Shown here one piece after another: positions 26,504 to 35,879 of a DNA stretch of 64,000 nucleotides; position 1 is the first letter of the stretch, and the number at the start of each line of letters is the position of its first letter. A program made the position numbers and the translations under genes. The DNA comes from Nostoc sp. HK-01 (GTDB taxonomy: Bacteria > Cyanobacteriota > Cyanobacteriia > Cyanobacteriales > Nostocaceae). The notes below the pieces were generated by a model, which was not told the origin of the DNA, did no database searches, and saw only the letters and a list, made by a program, of their open reading frames with translations. Location: positions 1,116,001 through 1,180,000 of the forward strand of contig AP018318.1 of the NCBI GenBank assembly GCA_003990705.1. The letters run 5' to 3'.

Positions 26504-27247
26504 CTAGAGAATTTGAGATAAAAATTGGCGAGTTCTGTCTTCTTGAGGGTTGGTAAAAAATATATCAGGTGTTGCTGACTCTACGAGAGAACCACTATCC
26601 ATGAGAATTACTCGGTCAGCAACCTCACGAGCAAATCCGACTTCGTGAGTAACTACAACCATTGTCATACCATCACGTGCCAGACTGCGCATCACATCTA
26701 ACACTTCGCGTACCATTTCTGGGTCTAAAGCTGATGTAGGTTCGTCGAATAGCATAATTTTAGGCTGCATAGCCAATGCACGGGCGATCGCCACCCGTTG
26801 TTGTTGTCCACCAGATAACTGTCCAGGATATTTCTGAGCCTGTTCTAAAATTCCTACTCTTTCTAACAGTTGCATTGCCAATTCTTCAGCTTTTGCTTTT
26901 GACCAACGACGTACCCAAATTGGCGCTAACGTAATATTTTGCAGTACTGTGAGATGGGGAAACAAATTAAATTGTTGAAAAACCATCCCAACTTCTTGCC
27001 GAATTGCATCAATATTCCGCAAGTCATGGCTGAGAGTAATACCGTCAATAATAATTGACCCTTTTTGATATTCTTCTAAAGCATTAAATGTGCGGATAAA
27101 TGTGGATTTGCCTGAACCGGAAGGCCCCATAATCACAACAACTTCTCCCCGATTAACACTTAGACTTACACCTTGGAGAACATGAAATTTTCCATACCAC
27201 TTATGAACATTTTCAGCAATAATGATTGATTTTGTTTCTGTCATCAT
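26504..27247 (-). CDS. bgtA: Polar amino-acid ABC transporter ATPase (BgtA-like)
   Basis: A 247-residue ABC ATPase of the GlnQ/HisP class that powers uptake of polar amino acids. It carries Walker [11 protein letters not shown]-loop [13 protein letters not shown], signature [15 protein letters not shown], Walker [14 protein letters not shown] and the switch histidine in VVTHEVGFA. In Anabaena, BgtA serves both the N-II (NatFGH) and Bgt systems. Here natF, natG and natH are just upstream on the same strand, but an opposite-strand Rpn-like gene separates natH from bgtA. bgtA probably has its own promoter in 27248-27381. Confidence 0.9.
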   Translation of the reverse strand: MMTETKSIIIAENVHKWYGKFHVLQGVSLSVNRGEVVVIMGPSGSGKSTFIRTFNALEEYQKGSIIIDGITLSHDLRNIDAIRQEVGMVFQQFNLFPHLTVLQNITLAPIWVRRWSKAKAEELAMQLLERVGILEQAQKYPGQLSGGQQQRVAIARALAMQPKIMLFDEPTSALDPEMVREVLDVMRSLARDGMTMVVVTHEVGFAREVADRVILMDSGSLVESATPDIFFTNPQEDRTRQFLSQIL

Positions 27248-27381
27248 GAATTTTTAGCCCTGGATTGTATTTTCAATAACATCTAGTCAATAAAAATATT
27301 GCTTGGATTTTATCAAATTGACTGCCCTGAAAATTTGCGATTGATGTATTATTAGATATTAGTACTGTTACAAAAAATTCT

Positions 27382-28308
27382 GTGCCGAAAGCAGCAGATA
27401 CAGGTGGCAAACGATTAATTAGTCTCGCTCCCGATGCCTGGGTCAAATGGGTAACTCAACGCCCAGAAGTTGTAGCAAAAGAAATTTTGGGTTCTGAGTT
27501 TCAGTGGATTAGCCGCGAAACAGATGTGTTAGTAAAAGCATACAGCGACACTCATGGAGATTTTTTGATACTCAACGAATTGCAGTTACGGTACACCACA
27601 AAAATGCCTTTACGAATGAGAGCTTATGCGGCTCTGGCACAGGAACGTTATCAACTGCCAACTTATCCAGTCTTAATCAATATTTTGCCACCGCCAACGA
27701 CAGTAACAGTTATCAGGAGTTACGAGCAAGAATTTTTAGGATTACGCGCTATCCAAGACTATCGTGTAATTAATTTGTGGGAAGTGGATGCTGAGATAGT
27801 GTTTCAACAACCAATTCCATCTTTATTACCATTTGTGCCGATATTGCGAGGCGGAGGAGAGACATCTGTTGTACAACGCGCACTACAGGTACTACGAGCA
27901 GATGACCAGTTAAATCAGTTAGAATCATTGCTGGCTTTTTTTGCTAGTTTTGTGTTAGAGACACCTTTAGTACAGCAAATTATGAGGTGGGATATGACAG
28001 TATTAAGAGAATCACCTTGGTATCAAGAAATTCTGACTGAAGGTAAAGAATTGGGTCTTCAGCAAGGCTTGGAACAAGGCTTAGAACAAGGCTTGGAACA
28101 AGGCTTAGAACAAGGCTTGGAACAAGGTGCGCGACGGCAATTAATACGAGTATTACAACGACGCTTTGGCGAAGTTCCACTTTCAGTTGCCACAAATTTG
28201 GAAAGTGCAAGTTTAGCACAGTTAGAAAATCTGATGGATGCGGCTATAACTGTTGGTTCTTTGACAGAATTTATGACATTCTTATCTAATGAAAGAGATA
28301 GTGAATAA
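27382..28308 (+). CDS. Rpn-family (DUF4351) putative recombination-promoting nuclease
   Basis: A 308-residue protein of the cyanobacterial Rpn/DUF4351-type group, PD-(D/E)xK nuclease-like proteins often called transposase-like. It starts at GTG 27382 with the typical ISLAPDAWVKWVTQ. The putative nuclease core includes ETDVLVKAY and FLILNELQLRY. A run of GLxQ tetrapeptides at 225-248 is followed by ARRQLIRVLQRRFGEVP, the DUF4351 tail. It is oriented against natH and bgtA and splits that transport locus. Its cellular role is unknown. Confidence 0.8.
   Translation: MPKAADTGGKRLISLAPDAWVKWVTQRPEVVAKEILGSEFQWISRETDVLVKAYSDTHGDFLILNELQLRYTTKMPLRMRAYAALAQERYQLPTYPVLINILPPPTTVTVIRSYEQEFLGLRAIQDYRVINLWEVDAEIVFQQPIPSLLPFVPILRGGGETSVVQRALQVLRADDQLNQLESLLAFFASFVLETPLVQQIMRWDMTVLRESPWYQEILTEGKELGLQQGLEQGLEQGLEQGLEQGLEQGARRQLIRVLQRRFGEVPLSVATNLESASLAQLENLMDAAITVGSLTEFMTFLSNERDSE
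28054..28125 (+). repeat. Six 12-bp in-frame repeats encoding GL(Q/E)Q
   Basis: One GLQQ unit followed by five GLEQ units of 12 bp (GGCTTGGAACAA or GGCTTAGAACAA, alternating). The pattern suggests slippage and variable copy number. Such GLEQ linkers are typical of this protein family. Confidence 0.9.
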
Positions 28309-28359
28309 TTTTAAATTTTCAAAAATTTATTCATCAAGGAATTCAATTTAGTTGCATAA

Positions 28360-29508
28360 TTACTTGAACTGTCTTTCTAAACGCTGAGACACTAAAGACA
28401 TTGAATAGCAAAATATCCAATAAATTAATCCGATAAATAAATATACTTCTGCATAGCGTCCGAGAAATTGTGGCTGTGCTAATACGGAACGAGCAATGCC
28501 AGTTAATTCAACTAAACCTACTAAAGATAAGAGTGAAGTATCTTTAAACAAACCAATAAATTGACCAACAATTGCTGGAATAACGGCACGCAAAGCTTGA
28601 GGAAGCACAATTAATAACATCACTAAATAAGTTTTTAATCCTAATGCTTTGGCTGCTTCAATTTGACCACGGGGAATGGATTGCAGTCCACCACGAACGT
28701 TTTCTGCCATGTAAGCAGCGCTAAATAAAACTAATCCCGCAATTCCTCTAATTACTCTATCTAAACGCCAGTCTGTTGGTAGGAACAAAGGTAACATTAC
28801 CTGAGCCAGAAATAAAACTCCAATCAGCGGTAATCCTCGTACGATTTCGATATATAAGATAGAAAACAAACGTAATATAGGCAGTTTACTCGTCCGCCCC
28901 AAAGCTAATAAAACTCCTATGGGGAAAGAAAGTATAATACTGACTAAAGCCATTAGTACAGTTAGTAATAAACCATTCCATAAATTTGTAGATACATATT
29001 GTAAGCTAAATCCTCCACCAATTAGCCACAGAATTATCGGGAAAGATAATACCCAGATTAGAGATAGCCAAGGAGATATTACTTGATTAAATGTTTTGCC
29101 AATCCAAGAACCTGTTAACAGTAAAAAGGCATTAAATAGTAACCAAATACGTGATGTTAAATCGAGTGGTAAAAAACTTAATAATAGACTGGTAATCAAA
29201 GCGAAAATAGCGAGTCTCAGCTTGGTAAACTGTTGTTTGTTAAAGAAAACTCCGCAACTTATAGATGATAAACTAGTAGCGATCGCCAAAACAATCCAAG
29301 CTCGCCAATATAGGGTTTGCGGAAATCTCCCAACGAAGAATAAACGCAAATTAACTTGAATAACCGTCCATTGTGCTTTAGTCGTTACCCAAGTTATCAC
29401 TCCCTGCAATGCCCAAAATAAAAATATTAAACAGACAATAGTTAGTAAGCTATTGTACCAAGTGTTAAATAAGTTTTTCCGCAGCCAAGTTAATTGATAA
29501 TTCGTCAT
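28360..29508 (-). CDS. natH: Amino-acid ABC transporter permease, NatH-like
   Basis: A 382-residue inner-membrane permease. An N-terminal region with four or so membrane segments precedes the HisM/GlnP-type permease core. The core carries LLTVLMALVSIILSFPIGVLLALG and the EAA loop (GQIEAAKALGLKTYLVMLLIVLPQALR). Together with NatG it forms the membrane channel of the N-II acidic and neutral amino-acid system described in Anabaena. It is 19 bp downstream of natG. Confidence 0.88.
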   Translation of the reverse strand: MTNYQLTWLRKNLFNTWYNSLLTIVCLIFLFWALQGVITWVTTKAQWTVIQVNLRLFFVGRFPQTLYWRAWIVLAIATSLSSISCGVFFNKQQFTKLRLAIFALITSLLLSFLPLDLTSRIWLLFNAFLLLTGSWIGKTFNQVISPWLSLIWVLSFPIILWLIGGGFSLQYVSTNLWNGLLLTVLMALVSIILSFPIGVLLALGRTSKLPILRLFSILYIEIVRGLPLIGVLFLAQVMLPLFLPTDWRLDRVIRGIAGLVLFSAAYMAENVRGGLQSIPRGQIEAAKALGLKTYLVMLLIVLPQALRAVIPAIVGQFIGLFKDTSLLSLVGLVELTGIARSVLAQPQFLGRYAEVYLFIGLIYWIFCYSMSLVSQRLERQFK

Positions 29509-29527
29509 TTCTGATTTTTTACCCCTG

Positions 29528-30433
29528 TTATCTCTCTTTAATTTGCACGGTACGATTCAGCAAATTCATGATGATGGAGATAGTTAAGCTCAAGGTAAGA
29601 TAAGTGAGCATAAGTAGTAACATTACCTCTACGGCTCTCCCTGTTTGGTTGAAGGTGGTAGAAGCGACGAAGTAAACATCTGGATAACCAATAGCGATCG
29701 CTAAACTGGAATTTTTCGTCAAATTGAGATACTGACTAGTTAATGGCGGAATAATTACCCGCAAGGCTTGGGGAAAAACTACCAGCCGCATCACTAATCC
29801 TGGTTTTAAGCCGAGCGATCGCGCTGCTTCCCATTGTCCTTTAGGTACTGATTGAATCCCACCTCGGACAACTTCTGCAATAAACGCACCTGTATAAAAA
29901 ATCAATCCCAGCAGTAAAGCCGAAAACTCTGGAGAAAAATTAACCCAAGGTGTTTCTATGCCATTTTGACTGAAACTTATAAAACCCCAAAGAGACATTT
30001 TATTGTCTGCTTTGGGAAAACTCAAAAAAACAGCAAAATACCAAAATAGTAATTGCAGTAGTAAAGGTGTATTACGGAAAATTTCTACATAAATTAAGCT
30101 GAGATGCCGCACTAACCAGTTATCAGATAAACGGGCTATTCCGGCGGTTATGCCAACAATTGTGGTGAAGAAAATGCCAGTGATCGCCACCCTCAAAGAG
30201 TTAACTAAACCCACAGACAAAGCACGAATATATGTATCAGTTGCTTTGTAAGCAATTGGCGTTTCCCCAATATCAAAAGATGCTTGCTGCTTGAGAAAAT
30301 CAAATCCGAATTGAATACCTAATTGCTGTAAGTTACGATTCAGGTTACTCCCAAGTATTGTTACTAAAATTGCTGCCACAAATATAGCAATCAATTGTGC
30401 TGTGATTTGCCAAAAGCGATTATTATTGGTCAT
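29528..30433 (-). CDS. natG: Amino-acid ABC transporter permease, NatG-like
   Basis: A 301-residue permease. The core EAA motif is GQWEAARSLGLKPGLVMRLVVFPQALR. About five membrane helices are visible, including SLRVAITGIFFTTIVGITAGIA. It pairs with NatH. Its ATG lies inside a heptamer tandem repeat, so the local leader sequence is repetitive. A MITE of about 82 bp sits between natF and this gene. Confidence 0.88.
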   Translation of the reverse strand: MTNNNRFWQITAQLIAIFVAAILVTILGSNLNRNLQQLGIQFGFDFLKQQASFDIGETPIAYKATDTYIRALSVGLVNSLRVAITGIFFTTIVGITAGIARLSDNWLVRHLSLIYVEIFRNTPLLLQLLFWYFAVFLSFPKADNKMSLWGFISFSQNGIETPWVNFSPEFSALLLGLIFYTGAFIAEVVRGGIQSVPKGQWEAARSLGLKPGLVMRLVVFPQALRVIIPPLTSQYLNLTKNSSLAIAIGYPDVYFVASTTFNQTGRAVEVMLLLMLTYLTLSLTISIIMNLLNRTVQIKER

Positions 30434-30453
30434 TAGTCATTGGTCATTTGTCA
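30426..30453. repeat. Heptamer tandem repeat overlapping the natG start
   Basis: Four units TTGGTCA, TTAGTCA, TTGGTCA and TTTGTCA span the natG initiation codon. The same unit family overlaps the queF start at 9236-9263. Confidence 0.85.
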
Positions 30454-30475
30454 AAAAATAAAAGGTTAAATTATT

Positions 30476-30557
30476 AGGACTTACGCAAGAAATCTCTCAA
30501 ACTCTTATAAATTCGTGTCCTTTGTACTTTGTTTCCTCATACTTTTGTGTAAGTCCT
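30476..30557. mobile_element. Small MITE-like element (GGACTTACGCA ends) between natF and natG
   Basis: An 82-bp element with 13-bp terminal inverted repeats, AGGACTTACGCAA at 30476 and TTGTGTAAGTCCT ending at 30557 (12 of 13 matches). No coding capacity. Its reverse complement is similar along its length to the element at 55407-55523, so this is a dispersed family. Confidence 0.8.
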
Positions 30558-30583
30558 GATTATAAAACTTCACACTTCATACT

Positions 30584-31663
30584 TCATCTAAATGGTGGGG
30601 AATAAAGCAATCCGCCTTTTGACCAGAGTTGATTTTGACCACGGGCGAGGTTGAGTTTGGTTTTAGGGCCAAGGTTGCGATCGTATACTTCGGCGTAATT
30701 ACCAACATGTTTAACGATTCTGGCGGCGAAGTCGTTGGTTAAGCCGATCCCTTCTCCTAAGTTGCCTTCTGTTCCTAAAAAGCGTTTGATGTCTGGATCA
30801 TTACTACTGGCAAATTGATCCACATTCTGAGAAGTAATACCCAACTCTTCGGCTTTGACTAGAGAATAAACTACCCATTTGACAATATCACCCCACTTAG
30901 TGTCTCCTTTGGCAACTGCTGGTGCTAGAGGTTCTGAGGAGATAACTTCATCAAGAATTACGTTATCTTCCGGCTTGGGTAAGAGTGAACGTCGCGACAC
31001 TAAAGCGGAACGGTCGGCGGTAATTCCATCACAACGTCCTTCAGCATAGGTTGCAAAGGTAATATTCACATCTTCAAAAACAACGGGTTTGTATGCTATT
31101 CCCCGTTTCCGCATTTGGTCTGCTAGGTTCTGTTCGGTAGTTGTACCAGTTTGCACGCAAATTGCTTTATTTTTTAATTCTGCTAAGGACTTAATGTTGC
31201 TGTTTTTGCGAACCATGATGGCTTGACCATCATAAAAGACGACAGGCGCAAATTCTAAACCAACAGAGGTATCACGGCTGAGTGTCCAAGTGGTGTTGCG
31301 ACTGAGAATATCGACTTCTCCTGTTTGTAACGCTGTAAATCGCTCTTTCGCATTGAGATTGCGAAATTCTACTGCATCTGGGTTATCAAACAAAGCAGCA
31401 GCTACACCTCGGCAAATATCTACATCGATCCCACTGTATTTACCGTCAGTTCCTACAAAACTAAATCCTGGGACTTCTCCACTAACGCCACAAATCAATT
31501 GACCACGGCTTTTAATAGTATCCCAACGATTTCGAGTTGCTTGGTTTGCGGAACTACTAGTAGGAGGATTAGCTGTATTTGTTGTTTGTCCTGATTCTCC
31601 ACTACAAGCAGCGACAGTAAAAATTAAGGGCGCGATCGCGAGGATAAAAGCTGATTTCCGCAT
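30584..31663 (-). CDS. natF: Periplasmic amino-acid-binding protein, NatF-like
   Basis: A 359-residue substrate-binding protein with a lipoprotein-type signal (PLIFTVAACSGES). Family-3 binding motifs are GQLICGVSGEVPGFSF, GKYSGIDVDICRGVAAAL, FTALQTGEVDIL and KAICVQTGTTTEQNL. The late NDFAARIVKHVGNYAEVYDRNLG is also typical. It captures acidic and neutral amino acids for NatG/NatH/BgtA. It is the first gene of the leftward transport locus. No NtcA-type site (GTA-N8-TAC) was found by eye upstream. Confidence 0.9.
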   Translation of the reverse strand: MRKSAFILAIAPLIFTVAACSGESGQTTNTANPPTSSSANQATRNRWDTIKSRGQLICGVSGEVPGFSFVGTDGKYSGIDVDICRGVAAALFDNPDAVEFRNLNAKERFTALQTGEVDILSRNTTWTLSRDTSVGLEFAPVVFYDGQAIMVRKNSNIKSLAELKNKAICVQTGTTTEQNLADQMRKRGIAYKPVVFEDVNITFATYAEGRCDGITADRSALVSRRSLLPKPEDNVILDEVISSEPLAPAVAKGDTKWGDIVKWVVYSLVKAEELGITSQNVDQFASSNDPDIKRFLGTEGNLGEGIGLTNDFAARIVKHVGNYAEVYDRNLGPKTKLNLARGQNQLWSKGGLLYSPPFR

Positions 31664-32094
31664 AAACTTCGTAAATATTAAACGCTGAAAAATGTGTTGA
31701 CGACTACAATATTTTGGTAAAAAATCAGTCGATGTTTGTAATATAAAGCTTTTTGTAGATTTTTAAAATCGAGAGTCTCAGATGCCCGAATTATTACACA
31801 AGTCGGGCATCTGATTTTTAACTAATAATTTAAGACTGCTATTTTTAAAAATAGGTTATTGCTGTTTTTAACTATTACTTAAATATTGATTCTTGAGATA
31901 CAAAGATTGCTAGATATTTTGTCCTTATGAGTACTTCCTAAAACATGATTTTCCTATTTCATAGAATTTATGATGCAGAAACTTATTGCATAATTCTCAA
32001 CAAGCAGAAGTAGCCACATCAACCTAAACATAGACCCCTAGCAGGTTACACTAGTTTTGGTGACAGCCGCTCCACCATTTCTTATGAGGCTTTT
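31664..32094. other. Divergent 431-bp gap between natF and the YbjN-like gene
   Basis: It contains the natF promoter region and one strong hairpin at 31778-31814: a 12-bp perfect stem TCAGATGCCCGA / TCGGGCATCTGA with a 13-nt loop and a T-run on the plus strand. No gene is seen. The hairpin belongs to a small family also found at 37168 and 38664. Confidence 0.6.
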
Positions 32095-32652
32095 ATGGGA
32101 GCAAATCTCGGACAGATTGCCGATTACTTAGACAAACTAGGTTGGGACTACCGCTTTGATGATGAAGAAGACCGAATTATCACAGGGGTGGAAGCTGATA
32201 ACCTAGAAGATTTTCTCATAGTTGTTCAATTAGATGAGGAGGGAAAATTTTTCCGCATTTTTGCGCCTCAAGTTTTGGCAGGAGTACAAGACCATCCTCA
32301 CAAAGCGGCAATTCTCCAGACAATGTTAGCCATTTCTTGGGAAACCAAAATGCTGCAATGGGAATATGACCCAGCTGATGGTGAAATCCGTGCCATTATT
32401 GAATTTCCTCTGGAAGACTCAATTTTGACAGAAAAGCAATTTCAACGCTGTTTAAGTGGGTTGATTCAGATTGTTGATGGCATAGCTATCCCTAGGTTGA
32501 AAGAAGTCATGGCTACAGGGGAAGATCCAGGGAATATCGAGATTGGCGAAAGAATGTTACTCAGTATTCAGGAAGAAGCACCCGGTTTACTAGAACTTTT
32601 GGAAAAGGCAATGGAAGCTAGAAAAAAGCGGGGGACTTTTCCAAGTGACTGA
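32095..32652 (+). CDS. YbjN-like domain protein
   Basis: A 185-residue soluble protein of the YbjN-like fold, which resembles type III secretion chaperones; its role in cyanobacteria is unknown. Visible features are IADYLDKLGWDYRFDDEEDRII (first helix and strand), FRIFAPQVLAG, and a final helical tail (LLELLEKAMEARKKRG). GAGG six or seven bases before the ATG confirms the start. It is followed after 77 bp by the DUF3318-like gene on the same strand. Confidence 0.75.
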   Translation: MGANLGQIADYLDKLGWDYRFDDEEDRIITGVEADNLEDFLIVVQLDEEGKFFRIFAPQVLAGVQDHPHKAAILQTMLAISWETKMLQWEYDPADGEIRAIIEFPLEDSILTEKQFQRCLSGLIQIVDGIAIPRLKEVMATGEDPGNIEIGERMLLSIQEEAPGLLELLEKAMEARKKRGTFPSD

Positions 32653-32729
32653 GGCGAATCACCACTTAAATAGCTATACTCCAAAGTGATACCCTCACTA
32701 TATACTGAAATTTTCTAGGGCTGGATTTT

Positions 32730-33374
32730 ATGACATCCTATGCAACCTCCTCTGCCAAAGCAGAAATGAGTGAACTCCGGCGATTAAAAGGCTTACTACC
32801 ACCAGAATTACAAAGCTGGGTCACAGTTGAAGGCACAACTGAGGTCAATCCACCCCTGATCCGCAGCGAAGAAATTGGTAAAGACCAAGTAGAAATTCAA
32901 ATTGACTTGGTGAAATGGGATGCTCTCGCAATGGATCAGCGTAATCTGCTGTTCTGGCATGAAGTTGCCCGCATTCAAATGGACACAATTCCCAAAGATG
33001 GTTGGGAAATGGCAGCATTAGCTATTGGTTTAGGTGGTGCTGTCGGTGAGTTGTGGGTACAAGATGGATTGTTGCTGGTGTTAGCTTTGGCGCTATGTGG
33101 CGTTTCTGGTTGGCGACTTTATCAAAAGAATAATGGCGAAAAGCAAATGCGAGAATTGCTGGATGCTGATGAAAAAGCGATCGCACTAGCAACTCGTTTT
33201 GGTTATAGTCTACCTAATGCCTACAAAAGTCTTGGTAGTGCTTTGAAAAGTTTAATTGATACTACTCCCAGCAAACGCCAACGGTCTCGTTATGAAGCAC
33301 GACTTTCTGCCCTCAAACGTAGTGCCAACAAGGCAAAAGCTAAATCTCGCTCTCCAGAAGACAGCGAAATGTAG
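32730..33374 (+). CDS. DUF3318-like cyanobacterial membrane protein
   Basis: A 214-residue protein specific to cyanobacteria. It has the conserved block LVKWDALAMDQRNLLFWHE and a hydrophobic pair of segments (AALAIGLGGAVGELW, LLLVLALALCGVSGWRLY) that probably form a membrane hairpin. The C-terminal tail is basic. No function is known. It ends just before a bidirectional terminator. Confidence 0.75.
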   Translation: MTSYATSSAKAEMSELRRLKGLLPPELQSWVTVEGTTEVNPPLIRSEEIGKDQVEIQIDLVKWDALAMDQRNLLFWHEVARIQMDTIPKDGWEMAALAIGLGGAVGELWVQDGLLLVLALALCGVSGWRLYQKNNGEKQMRELLDADEKAIALATRFGYSLPNAYKSLGSALKSLIDTTPSKRQRSRYEARLSALKRSANKAKAKSRSPEDSEM

Positions 33375-33389
33375 CCGCAGAGAATTATC

Positions 33390-33412
33390 TTGGGTGGGCA
33401 ATACCCACCCAA
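33390..33412. terminator. Bidirectional terminator hairpin
   Basis: TTGGGTGGG (33390-33398) pairs with CCCACCCAA (33404-33412) around a 5-nt loop, between the convergent DUF3318-like and phytase-like genes. Confidence 0.75.
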
Positions 33413-33424
33413 ACAAGAATTTAT

Positions 33425-34933
33425 TTACTTTTGCATAGATTTAAACTGTCGCTTCACAAAGAAACTACTAGCAGCCATTAAAACTAGTGCAGCAGTTGTG
33501 GTTGGTTCTGGAACTCTTTTTGGTGGTACAAATCCTGCCAATTCTTGTTGGCTGGCGTTTAAAGCATAAATGCGTGTCGGAATTAAAGACTGTCCTGTAG
33601 GACAACCGCTATCAATGGGGACTTGAGAGACGTTAGTCCCATCTGTACACACGTCAAATTGTACATTCTGGCCATTTTGAGTAACGCTGAAGTCGTTATC
33701 TGTACCCACAATCAAGGCGTAAGAACCATCAGCAAGTTGCGGCCCAATTGCCAAACCTTCAAATTTTTCGGGAATGGGTTGTCCAGCATTTCTTAGAAAT
33801 TCGGCAATATCCGCAAACAAAGTCTTACTAACAGGTGTAACTCCATCCGGTAAATTATTTGTACCTGTCAAGCTAATATCAGCCACATTGGTTGCACCAG
33901 TCAGGTCAATTTTGTAGATGCGTTTGCTGGCGACTGGTATTGCACCTGTGGGATCATCTACACCTATACCGCGATTATCTCGCTCCAGAATTAAAAATTC
34001 ATTGTTGTTTAAGGCTGTAATGGAGCTAATACCAATATTTCGCCCTTGGGAATTAGCACCAAAAGTATTATCAGCTACACGGGCATTAATATCTGCCAAG
34101 CTTTCCAACTGATAGAGGTATTGAGCCGTACTATTACCAGTGTTGGTGTCAAATTCGACTATCCGTAAATTGCGGCTGCGCCGTCCATCTGGGGAACCTT
34201 CGTTAACTAACGGGTCTTGCAGCATAGCAAATAGTCTACTACCATCTGGGCTGAGGGTTACGCCTTCAAAGCCGCGATTGTCTTGGCGACCAGTGGAAAT
34301 GGTTGGACGACCATCAACGTAGTTAATTGTGCCATCACTTTGTCTGGGTATCAGATTGCTTGGGGTGTTAAATGCCCGGATAAAGGAACCAGTGGAGCTA
34401 AATTCATATACAGAGGGGCCATATTCATCGGAAACGTAGAAATTGCCATTCGGCGCGATCGCAAATCCTTCTGGGTCAAAGCTGCGGCCAAGAACACTAG
34501 CATTTCCATTCAGTATTCCAGGATTTAAACCGTTAAAGTTTTGACCATTTTGGGTGAAGAGAATAGTGTCTAATAACTGGAAATTACTGATTGCACCTGT
34601 GTTTTGGTCAACATCTAAAGAAAATTTTTGTACCCTTGGGTTGTAGCTGATTACACCACCACCAGGGCCGCGGTCAGCTAGGCTGTAATACACATTGTTG
34701 TAGCGATCGTAGTACAAGTCAGAGAAAAACCCTAGGCGATTAGTGTTAGCACTATTGGTATTAGATGAAGATAAATCTGTACTATTCGCCGGAATTGTGA
34801 TGCCATTAACCAGAGAAAGAGCGTGAGCCGTGGTTGCCGAGCCTGTAATACTAATTACGGCAGTTATCAGCGAAAGGCTGAATCCAGAAATCCAATGCTT
34901 TACCGAAATCATGTACATTTCCCAAAAGGACAC
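33425..34933 (-). CDS. Esterase-like/phytase-like secreted protein with PEP-CTERM signal
   Basis: A 502-residue exported protein. A signal peptide (SLSLITAVISITGSATTAHA) precedes a beta-propeller-like region: GFFSDLYYDRYNNVYYSLADRGPGG, FDPEGFAIAPNGNFYVSDEYGPS and NRGFEGVTLSPDGSRLFA. These match the 'esterase-like activity of phytase' domain. The end RVPEPTTTAALVLMAAS with a basic tail is a PEP-CTERM signal. MISVKHW, a few codons in, is an alternative start. Phosphate-ester hydrolysis is possible but not shown. Confidence 0.82.
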   Translation of the reverse strand: MSFWEMYMISVKHWISGFSLSLITAVISITGSATTAHALSLVNGITIPANSTDLSSSNTNSANTNRLGFFSDLYYDRYNNVYYSLADRGPGGGVISYNPRVQKFSLDVDQNTGAISNFQLLDTILFTQNGQNFNGLNPGILNGNASVLGRSFDPEGFAIAPNGNFYVSDEYGPSVYEFSSTGSFIRAFNTPSNLIPRQSDGTINYVDGRPTISTGRQDNRGFEGVTLSPDGSRLFAMLQDPLVNEGSPDGRRSRNLRIVEFDTNTGNSTAQYLYQLESLADINARVADNTFGANSQGRNIGISSITALNNNEFLILERDNRGIGVDDPTGAIPVASKRIYKIDLTGATNVADISLTGTNNLPDGVTPVSKTLFADIAEFLRNAGQPIPEKFEGLAIGPQLADGSYALIVGTDNDFSVTQNGQNVQFDVCTDGTNVSQVPIDSGCPTGQSLIPTRIYALNASQQELAGFVPPKRVPEPTTTAALVLMAASSFFVKRQFKSMQK

Positions 34934-35078
34934 AGTTTTTTCAGCTTTGGACTTCTAGATTAAAGAAAGATTAACAAAAAATTAAGGTAGTTAATGTCAC
35001 ATAGTTACTTAATAAATTACGGTGTTGATCCGGGAAAATCTTCATCAAAGTTTTACACTATGGAAAACGCAGCAATCT

Positions 35079-35879
35079 TTATAGCTGATTGAGCATTTTA
35101 TGAGTTTGCGGCACAACCCGGACATGAGGCACAAACTTTTTCATCAACACTTGCCACATCAGCACTTGCTCAGGATTTGGGGCAAGTATGGGTGTAGGAG
35201 TAAATTGTTCCGAAACGGGTAAAGGTGTGACAGGTTGTAAAAAAACAGGGATATTTGGATTGATATCTGCTATCAATAAAGCAGCTTGTTTTAACTCATC
35301 TGGATTTGTACTTTGCGAAATAATTATCTTGATAAAAACATCCACAGATGGGTTGTTGTGGCATAATTGGAGAAATTTTGCATGAGCTTGCCAATAAGTC
35401 TCACCGCTGACACTGGGCAGTTTCCAATCCATACCAACAGAGTCTAGATAAGGCAAAATCATAGCCAGTTGATCTGGGCGATGTCCACCAGTTTCTAGGT
35501 ATATAGGTAGACCAGTAAGCGATCGCACTTGGGGCAGAAATTCATGCAAAAAAGGGGCATGTAGAAGGGGTTCGCCGCCAGTTACGCTAATGCTATCGTG
35601 TAGCAACGGTAGATTTTGACGTTTAATCCATTCGAGTAATATGGTTAAGGGGACGGGATTAGAGTGAATTTCAAAGTCTCGTAATCCAGGTGATCGTTCT
35701 ACCTTACAGGTAGTGGGTGCATTCCATGTGTGGGAGCTATCGCAAAAATGACAGCGCAAGTCACACAAAGCAAAGCGAATAAAAATTTGACGTGTCCCGA
35801 CATTCAATCCTTCCCCTTGAATAGCAGAAAAGACCTCAATCAGACGCGCGGTAGGTTCAACTGTAATGTTAGCAGTCAT
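35079..35879 (-). CDS. queE: 7-carboxy-7-deazaguanine synthase (radical SAM)
   Basis: A 266-residue radical-SAM enzyme that converts 6-carboxytetrahydropterin to CDG, the ring contraction step of queuosine synthesis. The N-terminus has SAIQGEGLNVGTRQIFIR. The [4Fe-4S] cysteines are in CDLRCHFCDSSHTW (C-x3-C-x2-C). SVTGGEPLLH is the SAM/GGE motif and LETGGHRP follows. The product feeds QueC and then QueF (8.8 kb in this window). It is divergent from the STAS-sugar transferase gene. Confidence 0.92.
   Translation of the reverse strand: MTANITVEPTARLIEVFSAIQGEGLNVGTRQIFIRFALCDLRCHFCDSSHTWNAPTTCKVERSPGLRDFEIHSNPVPLTILLEWIKRQNLPLLHDSISVTGGEPLLHAPFLHEFLPQVRSLTGLPIYLETGGHRPDQLAMILPYLDSVGMDWKLPSVSGETYWQAHAKFLQLCHNNPSVDVFIKIIISQSTNPDELKQAALLIADINPNIPVFLQPVTPLPVSEQFTPTPILAPNPEQVLMWQVLMKKFVPHVRVVPQTHKMLNQL

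Noticed and set aside
28054-28125. Regular 12-bp repeats resembling a short CRISPR-like array
   Set aside because: They are in-frame codons for GLEQ in the Rpn-family protein, with no spacers.
31664-31800. NtcA-type nitrogen control site before natF
   Set aside because: Only TAC-N9-GTA-like spacings were found, not GTA-N8-TAC.
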